A stretch of 64,000 nucleotides of DNA, taken from assembly GCA_026874595.1 (NCBI GenBank), contig CM049314.1, forward strand, positions 12,762,729-12,826,728, in the 5' to 3' direction. The notes beneath the pieces are model-generated. The model did no database searches, was not told where the DNA came from, and saw nothing but the letters and a program-made list of their open reading frames with translations. Position numbers and translations under genes: made by a program. Positions 48,431 through 59,595 of the stretch are shown here, piece after piece (the stretch's first letter is position 1; every line of letters begins with the position of its first letter). The stretch comes from Sipunculus nudus. Taxonomy: Eukaryota > Annelida > Sipuncula > Golfingiida > Sipunculidae.

Positions 48431-49439
48431 ATTGGTGCTCACACAAAATATTTACACTTATGATGCCATTTAGTCATTTTCTTTGTAGGGTGTACTCACT
48501 CATGTTGCCTGCCACTGAGACAATAATACCTCTATGTAGAGTCATTTTTAGAGGAAAGTAATTCTATGCTTCTATTCAAGTTGTACATTGACTATGCTAC
48601 AGTATATCAAAGTTTCAGTTCTTTAGTATTTGCCCTTGGGAAGATCTAATAAAATGATTCCTGAAATGATAGGGGTGTACTCACTTTAGTGACATACTGT
48701 ATACCTGATTGACATTCAGTCAGCTGAGCTACACATACCATGCTTTTTACTGTATCGCACTCGATGTGCCGACAGGATTGCAGAATTTCGTGGATGCGAC
48801 AGCAGGAGAAGGAAGGTGCATGTGGCAAGAAATCCAACTTTGATGGCCGACGTGTTTCTTCATGTAGACTCCCTCTATTGATTTGTTGGTTGCAAACACA
48901 TAAAAAATTGGCGAACCTTAACGATGCCGATCTGCGCATCCAATATGGATGGACATATTCTGAACAAACTCTAATTTACCTGATATACAAGTCATAATGA
49001 CAAATCATCAGGAAAGGGCAGCTACGATGTTACTGCCGTCTGCACAAACTGCCGAGGCATTCTACTAAAAATAGAGCGCCTCAAATCACAAATTAGCTAA
49101 AGAAATGGTCCATCATAGAGATATAGGGCGTGCAAAAAGGATCCGTACATGTTCTTTTATAAGAGGATATTATATAATATAAAGATCAAAAATTTTCAGA
49201 TTGGCTGGCCTATGGTCCCTGCACTTATATGGACAGTCAAGTTATAACAAAACTCTGAGTTCTGTGGTCTTTCTAGAAAATTAGTTCATTCAGGAAATGC
49301 AAACACACCTACCTAGAAATGTGTACAATGGTACAAATATTTGTGAAAAATAAAGGAGAATTGTAAAGTAATAATGCAACACATCAATAGAAAAATGTTA
49401 TTTTTCATGCTAAGCACCAGAAAGGCTTAATGAAGCTAC

Positions 49440-50170
49440 ATGAGCAATTTTTGGTAATATAGTTCATCAGAACTATCACCTTACCTCACCTACCTTTTTC
49501 GGGCTCTGTGTCCCATAAGGCTGCAGTTTGCTCCTTCTAGCTTGTTCTGTCTCTGGCTATGGTTTTGGCTTTGTACCAACTGTTCCACCCTAGTTCTTTC
49601 CTTTCTCTTTCAACAGTTCTTCTCCACGTGATCCGGGACGTCCTACCTTCCTCTCTCCCTCTGCAGTTGTTATCCTTCTCCATCCTCAAGACATGCGCCA
49701 TCCACCTTCATCTCTTGATTTTAATGTCTTCACTTATTCTCTTTACTCCAGATTATATCATTATGTCATAATTGAATATGGTATATGACCATCTTATTTT
49801 CAAAATCTTTCCTAGACATTTCAACAAAAAGATGTCTTAGACAACATTTGTTTTTATTTTGATTTATCTTTCATGTTTCACATCCATATGTAAGTACTGA
49901 TTTGACCAGTGCATTGAAAAGTGAAATTTAGTTTTCAAGGAGTAGATGTTTGAATTCAATATTTATTTTAATTTCAGAAAGGTTGTTCTTGCCCTGTATG
50001 TTCTGTGTCCAATGTCTTCTTCATCACCCCCAACATTGCTTATGGTTGCTCCCATGTACTTGTTTTTGGTCACTGTGTTGAGATTTTGGCCATCAATTTG
50101 AACTGACCTATTATTTCTGCTGTTGATTGTCATTACCTCTGTTTTCTTCAAGTTCATTTTCAGTCCTACC
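49440..50170 (-). mobile_element. LINE 3' segment (reverse transcriptase C-terminal part), minus strand
   Basis: The minus strand encodes KKTEVMTINSR, YMGATISNVGGDEEDI and, further on, VLRMEKDNNC and RTSRITWRR. These are the palm-thumb and C-terminal blocks of endonuclease-type LINEs. Stops and frameshifts abound. The 5' end abuts the plus-strand endonuclease segment at 50,230. Confidence 0.8.
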
Positions 50171-50229
50171 TTTTTTTAGCGAATTGGCTCAAATTTTCTA
50201 CTTCTTTTGCATGTGCTGTTGAATTGATG

Positions 50230-51860
50230 ACAAAAGTGCTATATCAGAAGCTGAAGCTGGAAATGGCGTTGGGATGGCGACATTCCATGTACCTGATGAT
50301 GATCACATCAGATTTGTGGACATAATGACGCTTCTGGATCAAACTCGAGAGGGAGTTCAGGGGCCGACAATGTCGTTAACCAAGCCAAAACAAACAATTA
50401 ATATAGGATGCTGGAATGTTAGGACACTTTATTCAATTGGAAAATCAGCTCAACTTGCTAAGGAAATGTACAGGTACCATATATATTCTTGGGATTAGTG
50501 AATATAGATGGACAGGGTTTGGAAAAGCCAAATTAAATACGTTTTCTGGAAGAGACGATAATCTTCATCACCATGGTGTAGCACTTATGATGTTTAAGAA
50601 TGCGGAAAAAGCACTACTAGAGTGGAAACTAATAAATGATAGAATTATATATGCTAGAGTTTTCTGCAAGTTTATAAACTCACATTAATTCAAGTGTATG
50701 CACCAACAACCGAAGCAGAAGAAGACAAAGAATATTTCTACGACAAGCTTCAGTCGGTAAATGGCACAGTTCTTAGACATGACGTTAATAGTGATGGAAG
50801 ATTTAAATGCTAAAGTAGACAAAGAAAACAAAAGTTTTTAAAATTTAACTGGAACACAAGGAGTAGGAGAAAGGAATGATAATGGAGAAAGGTTAATTGA
50901 ACTGTGCGGATTGAATAATCTTTTAGTTACAGCTACTATATATCCACACAAGACAATACATAAAACCACTTGGATATCACCGGGAGGACAAAAAAAGAAC
51001 CAAATTGATCATGCGATTATAAGTTAGCAACAAAGAACATCAGTCATTTACACCCGTGTAATGAAGGGGGCAGATATATCTAGTGATCATCAACTGGTGC
51101 GTTCAAAAATCAAACTAAAAGTGAATGAGAAGAGAAGTAACCAACACTACACAAAGGACATATGATGTTACCAAACTATTACAACCATCAATAAAAGCAC
51201 ATTTCTCATTAAAATGAAGAACCAGATATGATGTACTACATGATCATGAGGAGATGGAGGACAAAGTTGAAAAAGAGTGGCAAGATTTTGAAGAGTCCTA
51301 TAATGAAATAGCAAAAGAAGTACTTGGATACAAAAAGAGAAAGCAGAAACCTTGGATAAGTAAGAAAATAGGACCTTGTTGAAGAAAAACGGAGAATCAA
51401 GAAGAACATGGAACAGGTAAAATCTGACAGAATCAAACAAAGTCTCAAAGAACATTACAAGGTGAAAGATATGGAAGTTAAGAAAAACCTCAAGAGAGAC
51501 AAGAGAGCGTGGGCCGATGAGCTTGGTGAAACAGCAGAATGAGCAGCAGAACAATCAATGAATGCGGTACATGATAAGGATGAGAATATGATCATAGAAG
51601 AGATAAACAGGGCAAAGAGTAGAAAGAAAATTTTGAAGCAACTGTAAACAGACCAGTTCCAGATAATCCTTTCACGGATGAGGAAATAGACATACAACCA
51701 GTCATAGAAGATATTAATACAGGTCTTATAACAAAAACAGAAACCAGAAACGCAGTAAAAAAATAAAGAATGGTAAGGCAGGAGGGATAGATGGAATAAC
51801 AGCAGAATTGATAAAATTAGATATATAAAACTCAGAATTATGCAGTCATTAAATTCTGAC
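50230..51860 (+). mobile_element. LINE 5' segment (endonuclease to start of reverse transcriptase), plus strand
   Basis: Encodes NIGCWNVRTLYSIGK and ISEYRWTGFGKAK (apurinic endonuclease-like start), QVYAPTTEAEEDK, NQIDHAIIS and SSDHQLV (catalytic DHxxV block). Then come charged linker sequences, and the start of the reverse transcriptase near 51,660-51,830 (GKAGGIDGI-like). Frames are broken. It stops abruptly at about 51,860 with no RT core. Confidence 0.8.
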
Positions 51861-52582
51861 AATATGTAATGTGTAAACGTACATGCATCGGGTAATGTGA
51901 GCACATACAGTTTTAGATCTCCCTAATTTAAAAGATGCTGCTAATATTTATTCGTATCTAGTACTGGTGTCTGTAGAAAAACTGGAATCAATCTGTACTG
52001 CACATTCACGTTTGACTCAGTGTCCCGGTCACAGGGCTGCTTCTTCTCACACCTCTCTCCAGATATTATTTTCCTACAGGCCAGGATGAAGACAGGGGTT
52101 AAAATCATGCCCAATTCAATTAATACTGAACCCTGAATAAATGTGGGCAAGTAGACCCAAGCATTAGCTAAAAGGTAATCCAATTACCCAATGTTATTTT
52201 TAATATTTTCCCCTAGTATCAAGTTATGTTCTGAGTAGCAAGGTTGGTATATGTATGTTATAAAGAAATATATTATTTATAATATGGCTTTGCTGAAAAC
52301 ACTTTACTAAAAAGGCCCAGGACACGCAACCATACGCACTAAAGCAGGTTTTCCCAAATAGACGACAAATACAGTCTGCAGATAAGGTAAAATTTCCAAA
52401 GAGGGTAGGTTGAACTGTGTGCATGGTGGAGATGTCCCTTCAGCCTGTTATACAAAAGGACATTAAGAAATTTGAAAGTAGCTCCCCTGAAACATGCTCC
52501 CAACATTAGCATGCACCATACTAGGGGCGTAGCCAGGATTGAGGGAGGGGAGGGGGCTGGCAGATCCTGAAATTCGAAAAAC

Positions 52583-52599
52583 GGGGGGGGGGGGGGGGG
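52583..52599. repeat. Poly-G tract
   Basis: Seventeen consecutive G bases, in a segment with AGGGGCGTAGCCAGGATT, a phrase whose variants recur beside other G/C tracts in the window. Confidence 0.9.
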
Positions 52600-52805
52600 C
52601 GCGCTTTTGTGCATATATTGGTTACTATGAAAACTATTATATATATATACGTGTATATGTATATATATTTATTATTATTATTATTATCATTAATATTATT
52701 ACTATACGTAATATATTTTAGTGAATGAAAATATATTTATGTTTATTTTCAAATATGAACCCCATCCCATATTGGACTTTTTTTATTATGCAATGTAAAG
52801 AGGAC

Positions 52806-53420
52806 ATTTTGAGGCAATTTGCAACATAAAATGCGTCAAAAACTATTCTTTTATGTCTCTGCATTATGTAATCAAACTGTAGAGAGGTTCAATATTTAAT
52901 ATTTATTTTTCTTCTAAATAAGGATATAAAAAATTCAATAGTTTTCAAACAAGTCAATGGCGCAAAAGCGCATTTACGTTTCTTACTTGCAAAATGTTAT
53001 CTTTTAAATGTAATGCTCGGAGTGAAATGACTGATATGTCCTATGTTTAACTTTGCATTTTACCAGATTCCGTGGTCTCGACAGCACACAAGACTGCCAA
53101 GACAACAAAAAGCGAGTTCGAGTACCGGTATCACCAGGGGAACCGTGAGATTGTTCACGGTCGACCCCAATCAGGGCCCGGTGCTCTACAGTTGTTCTGC
53201 AGCTGATCATAAATATTCAACTAATAAATTTGAAAGTTTTAAACTGCAGATAACTTTAATCAAATCTAATAGCTATTTAATGAAAAAGCAATAAGAAAAA
53301 CGAAAATAAATCACGAAAATTTGAAAAATTAGATAAAATAAGGGACATTGCAGCTCAGCGGGTGGCCGCGCGCCGAAGGCGCCCCCTCTGGATCCGCCAC
53401 TTATAGCAAAGGCATCCTAA

Positions 53421-53478
<58 letters not shown>

Positions 53479-54248
53479 TATTGGTATCAGATTAAGTGAA
53501 ATTCCGAAAGGACGGGGAGTCCTGGGTGCGACGGGGAGGGGGGGGGGGCATAGCCCCCTGCGGCCCCCCCGGCTACGCCCCTGACCATATCGTCATCGCA
53601 TTGCATCTGATTTGTATCATGCAGGCAGGGGTAATTTTGAGGCAATTTGCAACATAAAATGCGTCAAAAACTATTCTTTTATGTCTCTGCATTATGTAAT
53701 CAAACTGTAGAGAGGTTCAATATTTAATATTTATTTTTCTTCTAAATAAGGATATAAAAAATTCAATAGTTTTCAAACAAGTCAATGGCGCAAAAGCGCA
53801 TTTACGTTTCTTACTTGCAAAATGTTATCTTTTAAATGTAATGCTCGGAGTGAAATGACTGATATGTCCTATGTTTAACTTTGCATTTTACCAGATTCCG
53901 TGGTCTCGACAGCACACAAGACTGCCAAGACAACAAAAAGCGAGTTCGAGTACCGGTATCACCAGGGGAACCGTGAGATTGTTCACGGTCGACCCCAATC
54001 AGGGCCTGGTGCTCTACAGTTGTTCTGCAGCTGATCATAAATATTCAACTAATAAATTTGAAAGTTTTAAACTGCAGATAACTTTAATCAAATCTAATAG
54101 CTATTTAATGAAAAAGCAATAAGAAAAACGAAAATAAATCACGAAAATTTGAAAAATTAGATAAAATAAGGGACATTGCAGCTCAGCGGGTGGCCGCGCG
54201 CCGAAGGCGCCCCCTCTGGATCCGCCACTTATAGCAAAGGCAACCTAA

Positions 54249-54310
<62 letters not shown>

Positions 54311-54474
54311 TATTGGTATCAGATTAAGTGAAATTCCGAAAGGACGGGGAGTCCTGGGTGCGACGGGGAGGGGGGGGGGGGCATAGCCCCCTGCGGCCCC
54401 CCCCCCCCCGGCTACGCCCCTGACCATATCGTCATCGCATTGCATCTGATTTGTATCATGCAGGCAGGGGTAAA
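52806..54474. repeat. 828-bp direct tandem duplication
   Basis: Copy A runs 52,806-53,633 and copy B 53,634 to about 54,474. They differ by few substitutions plus length changes in the (AT)n (53,422-53,475 and 54,250-54,307) and G/C runs. Each unit ends with CGGCTACGCCCCTGAC. A GAGTTCGAGTACC sequence resembles a tRNA B box. No gene was recognised; the two 83-codon frames are by-products. Confidence 0.92.
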
Positions 54475-55980
54475 ACGTCATATGACCAGCAGTGCTGTTT
54501 ACTGCAGGAAAAGACATTTTCCTTTCATTATCAGTATTTATCTTACGTCAACATATAACAATTGATAACACAATTTCATTTTAATATACTGTATAATATT
54601 TAATATACTGTATAATATTCTTAAGATGATGACACCACAACCGTTGATGTTTCATGATTAGTTTTCATTGCGTGTGTATTTAAGGAATTATTTTGGCGAC
54701 AAAATAATTACAAAGTGTATATATATATATAAATATATATATGCAGGAAATCCTTTCTGAGAGGTACTTCTCTACTACAGACACGTCTCATTTTTATTCA
54801 TCTTTATTTAGGTACTTTGTTTACTTAAATTATGTTTCAAATGTGCATCATTTGTAATTTTTCAATTATTATATTTGTGTTTTTGAGAATTATTCATTAT
54901 ACAGAGGGTGTGGAGCTACTGAAGTAAGTCACCGAAAATTAATGATTCGACGATTATTTAATATTCTTATTATAGTTATTATTGTGAGATAATACTTAAC
55001 ATTTTCAGATACATTTGTTAATGAAAATCAAATACTGCAGTTAAATGTAAAAGCAGAGTTCCTTGTAGTTCTAATTGTAAATGAAATGCATATTAACCAA
55101 ATTCATACACACACATATTGTAGGATATTGCTTATTTCCAGACAGATTTTACAGAACACATTGTTTTTATGTTTCATCGGCACTTATTGTGTATGACGTC
55201 ACCACTTTCTGTGGTTCTGTGTACCCGCCATTCGTGCCAATTAGTTATGTTCCTGGAATTGTCATTTACTGTGTAAAAACACGACACATATATATATTAT
55301 TTTCATATTTATATACGTTACCCCTATTCATATTTGACAATTATATTACCCTGTTCAAATCTGACAATATATGTTTATATGAACCTTTTTCTGTTTCTTA
55401 TGACAGAAGAGCAAACTAGTGTATATATGATAAACCCTTTTGCATAGATTTTCCATCCAAGAAAATCCATTTCAAAAGATGATTAATCTGGTCCGAAAGG
55501 TTCTTTGTATACCAAATGGGTTTTTATTATGTTTTTATTATATATTTATGCAAATAGACAATTTGTCAAACAAACACCTACATCTTGGTCACCACGCTGT
55601 ATTCTCATGAAAACGGCATATATGAATTGTGACTACACTGATATGTCATTGTTACGAATTCATTCTTTTCGTTCACAGATATAGGTTAATATTGATTTAT
55701 TTCTCATAAACAAGCTTTGAATAACAGAATACCTTTGCCACTGGATCACCCGTTTACAAGTAACAACATTGTTCTCAACAACAGATTCTTTATGTTAACT
55801 GTCAACAAATCGCTGTTAATACGGAACCTGATGGTATACTGACGGTATGCTTAAATATTTTTAATGTTATTGCCATCACTTTAATGAACCAATACTATTA
55901 TCAACTAGAATACGGGTAGTCGACAAGCGACTACGTGTATCCGCTCAAATCAGAGAAGGACGGGTGAAGTGAGGCATGGA
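54475..55980. other. AT-rich DNA with no recognised feature
   Basis: The longest open frame (55,081-55,419) has no known domain, no splice support and ordinary AT-rich composition, so I do not call a gene. Confidence 0.4.
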
Positions 55981-55999
55981 TTGAGTGGCAAGGGGATAT

Positions 56000-56870
56000 A
56001 TGTTAAATATTAGAATGGATATCTGCCACATAAACATGACTGTAGGTGGCGCCACCTGTTATTTGAACGAGAAACTATCCAAGATATATACACATGCAAA
56101 CTTTCATGTGGAAAAGTCAAACCACTGCAGAGATATGAGTGATTTTATCCCACAGCAGACAAACAGATGGACACTGTGCAAAAATGGCTGCAGGTGGCGC
56201 CACCATTTTTGTGTATGTTATAAAGCTATCCAAGGGCTACATTTGTGTAAAAAATTTTCCTGATTGGTTGAACGAGACCGAAGATATAAGCATGGATGTC
56301 TACAGCATGAACGTGAATGTAGGTGGCGCCACCTGTCATAAAATCAAGAAAACTATCTAGGATGTATATGCATGCCCATTTTTAGGTGAATTAGTCAAAC
56401 CACTGCAGAGATATGAGTGATTTTAACCCCAGGCAGATGAACAAATGGACACTGTGCAAACATGGTTGCAGGTGGCGCCACCTTTTGTTGCGTATGTTAT
56501 TAAGCTATCCCAGGGCTACATTTGTGTAAAATTTTTTTTCCGGATCGGTCAAACGGTTCCCGAGATATATGGGTTTATGTGTAAAGCGTTAACGTGAATG
56601 TAGGTGGCTCCACCTGTCATAAAATCAAGAAAGCTATCTAGGGTGTATACGCATGCCAAATTTTTGGTGAATTAGTCAAACCACTGCAGAGATATGAGTG
56701 ATTTTAACCCCAGGCAGATGAACAGATGGACACTGTGCAAACATGGTTGCAGGTGGCGCCACCTTTTGTTGTGTATGTTATAAAGCTATCCCAGGGCTAC
56801 ATTTGTGTAAAAAATTTTTCCGGATCGGTCAAACGGTTCCCGAGATATATGGGTTTATGTGTGGAATCAG
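56000..56870. repeat. 280-bp tandem repeat with paired 14-bp palindromes
   Basis: About three units, spaced 277-281 bp. Each holds two copies of AGGTGGCGCCACCT or a near match, at 56,044, 56,192, 56,321, 56,471, 56,602 (mutated) and 56,751, so roughly every 130-150 bp. Other shared blocks are AAACCACTGCAGAGATATGAG and CCCGAGATATATGGG. Confidence 0.92.
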
Positions 56871-56900
56871 ACGCACAAACAGACGCTGGGCAGAGACGAA

Positions 56901-56920
56901 AGGTCAGAGGTCAAGGTCAC
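56901..56920 (+). promoter_or_regulatory. Triple AGGTCA direct repeat
   Basis: AGGTCA-G-AGGTCA-AGGTCA reads as DR1 plus DR0, the half-site arrangement bound by nuclear receptors. It lies at the end of the palindrome array with no gene nearby, so function is uncertain. Confidence 0.4.
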
Positions 56921-57114
56921 TTGGTTAGGCACCAGTTCACATGTGACCCGATAATTTGTGTAAGTTTCGGAAAAATCTGTCCAGTAGTCTCAGAGGAGTT
57001 CTCCGGAAACGAACGCGGCGGCGGCGGAATCCGGTCAAAAACATAGTATCCGCAAAACTTTGTTTTGGCGGATACAATATGTTAACTAACATCGGCTTAC
57101 ATTAGGTTGATAAA

Positions 57115-57142
57115 TCTCTCTCTCTCTCTCTCTCTCTCGAGA

Positions 57143-57182
<40 letters not shown>
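57115..57182. repeat. (TC)n(GA)n self-complementary tract
   Basis: A CT run meets a GA run at a central CTCGAG, so the strand can fold on itself. Confidence 0.9.
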
Positions 57183-57199
57183 TGAATAGCTATGTTAGT

Positions 57200-57403
57200 T
57201 CATTGTATAGAGAAGTAAATGGTATACACAGAAAAGTCGGTTCACTGCCGGTGGACACAACCAGGATCTGCAGGTGCGGTAGACCGACTTTCCTGTTTAG
57301 TAAACCGACTTTTCTGTGTTAACCTTATATATATATATATATATATGGGTGTGTGAGAACCGACTTTTCTGTGTATTCTAATTTCATCTCTGTATACAAT
57401 GAA
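57200..57403. repeat. Foldback/MITE-like inverted repeat
   Basis: A perfect 20-bp inverted repeat lies at 57,224-57,243 and 57,357-57,376. Imperfect similarity extends outwards to about 57,200 and 57,403 (TTCATTGTATA...), and further into GA/TC runs on both sides. The centre holds a third ACCGACTTTTCTGTGTT. Confidence 0.85.
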
Positions 57404-57487
57404 ACAGCATTGATATACATCTCTCTCTCTCAGATCTCTCTCCCTCTCTCTCGGCTATATATATATATATATTTATATATATCTATA

Positions 57488-59595
57488 TGTGGCGGACCCC
57501 GCTTTTAGCTAAAGGACCGTGTCTAGTTTGACCGGTACGAAATATTTTGTCCGAGCCCCCCGCTGGGGGGGGGGGGGGGGGCGAGTTAAAAAAGAGGCCG
57601 AGATACGAAAAAAAAGGATTTTAGAGTGTAACATTCTTGCCCTTTGACCTGGCAAGGGGTGGGGCATCAACACTGATTGACAGTCAATATATAGATGCCC
57701 CATAGCCAATCACAGGCAGTTAAGGACTTCGCCCTCTGCCCCTCTTGGATAAAACCCCCTTGCCCTGGCAATTCCAGGCTCTCTTAGATCATCAAGCAGT
57801 GGACCCCTATGCCTGCCCTCTGTGGCAGGCACAGGGTATATGGCTTCTTTTTCACCTTGGGGTTGGTTTTACGACAGTGTCGGCTAACCAGGTGAAGAGG
57901 CACCCACTACCAAAGAGCAGTCCTTTTATCTAGCCTGGTAAGTATCTTTCTGTTTCATTTATAAATATAGATAATAATATGCAGTCCTGATATTTTGAAG
58001 GTTTAGGCTTTAAATTTTATTCCAGTAAAAAAAGTGTTATTTTATATCTTTAAATTGTGCGAGTGCATGTTGCCCAAGCCAAATTTCCTCCCAGAATAAA
58101 TAAGCAGCTACAAGAGAACGCTGTTTAACGTCGGAGGGATTGGACAGGACAGAAACTGATTGGAAGTTGCTTAAGACCCGAGAAACGGCTGGTTTGCGTG
58201 AAATTGCTGATTGAGTGGAGTGGTAGGAACTATTTTGTTAATCTAGCTGGAATTACTGTCACACGGTGGCCGAACACAGCGTGACTATTTAGTCGGGATC
58301 CTGCTTGTCCCAGGGACCAAAATGGTGGCTGACGTAATCATCGAGATCGGCTAATAACTTGATGAAGAGCCCTGAGAACTCCCCCCCCCCCCCCCCCCGG
58401 GAACATTAATAGATGGGGACCCCCTTGGTATTTGTTTTACATACCAGTTTGTATTCCATTTTTTTCAAGAATTTATTATTGCAAATAAGTGACCTAGTGG
58501 TATCATACGTTAAGTTTGGCTGGTTTTGGAGAGACGGATGTTGTCACTGACCCCCCCCCCCCCCCTAAATTTGATATACGAACGTACCCGTGTAGTAACG
58601 GGCGGGGATTACCCCGGGTCGTTACAGAAATGTGTGGCCAGGCACGATTTGGTGGATAATTTGGATGTTTTGGTGACATTGTCGGTCTTCAATGATTCAC
58701 AGACTGAACTGAAATGGTGATAACTATTTTAATAATACTGAAAACAAATAAAACTGGATCTCTGGAAATTGACATTAGTTTAGAATATGAACAACAGAGG
58801 GCTCCTGTGGTTCATAACTGCTGCCCTGATACTGAAAGATTGGATATTATTTGGTATGCATATAATTTAATACATTCTAAGAGTGAATTTTGCAAATTAT
58901 TATAGTTAAGGTGAAAGGTATTAATTGAATTTTCTGCTGGTTCCAGCAAACAGTTCAAACTTTGGATATGGTAATCCATTATTGATCAGGCTGACAAATG
59001 TGAATTACAATTTAGGTTGTAACATCTAATTGACCCGTTATCATTGGGTTATGTTGACTAATATAAGTCAAGTATATGTATATACATTGTTGGTAATTAA
59101 TCTGGTAATTACTGAACATTTTGAGAAAAACTAATGAGTGGATAACCTTGTTCTGGGAGCAAGGATCTCAGAGCAAGGAGTAAATTAATGATAAGATTAG
59201 TGAAATCTGGTGCATATTTATAATTTTGGTGGCAGATTTGAATGAGTAAATAGAAATTGTTTGTTAATATTCCACATTTGACCAATATAAATTCAACATT
59301 TATTTTGTTTTGATAACCATGGCTATATAAACAATAAGCTTGAAGAATGATTATGTTTATATATTGTGTTTAACAATTTAATGATGACATTTATGAGTCT
59401 GGTGGTTTAGACTTACAAGTTTTCAGTCACAATGACCACAAGTTTATGCATAGTTTGTTAAGAAGAAAGAGAGTATCTCATAGCACAGTGGTATGTTATG
59501 ACTGTTATTGACAGTCAACTTTGATGAGAGAAAGTGACAACACAAAAGATTGTGTTTGATATTTGTGAAATTAAGACTAGACATTTGTGTGAAAA
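57488..59595 (+). mobile_element. Presumed 5' LTR and leader of the gypsy element
   Basis: This lies between the inverted repeat and the first gag codon. TGTGGCGG at 57,488 and CGTTACA at 58,631 could be LTR ends, but the start does not match the sequence at the right window edge, so the borders are unproven. Notable points: a 17-G run (57,565-57,581), 18-C and 15-C runs (58,381-58,398 and 58,551-58,565), and a strong splice donor CTG|GTAAGT at 57,937/57,938. Confidence 0.45.

Larger units (their letters stand above)
46744..48699 (+). mobile_element. Degenerate Tc1-type transposon with long IR/DR ends
   Basis: Ends CAGTATGTCAC... and ...GTGACATACTG are inverted and flanked by TA. The inverted repeats are about 213 bp (3' one 48,487-48,699), each with an outer and an inner copy of a GTGAGTACACC-type motif. 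This is the IR/DR layout of Sleeping Beauty-like elements. The 5' repeat is interrupted by about 370 bp of GC-rich DNA (46,773-47,140). Without it the element would be about 1.58 kb. Flanking element ends plus a broken transposase gene mark it as inactive. Confidence 0.9.

Noticed and set aside
51168-51904. Hydrophobic minus-strand frames of 128 and 149 codons
   Set aside because: Antisense to the plus-strand LINE linker, which is A-rich and Lys/Glu-rich; the Phe/Leu-rich translation is its complement.
53004-54122. Pairs of 68- and 83-codon frames
   Set aside because: They are identical because of the 828-bp duplication, not because of selection. Both strands are open over the same segment and no motif is seen.
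55081-55419. 112-codon plus-strand frame
   Set aside because: AT-rich region, aromatic-rich translation without motif; length is possible by chance.
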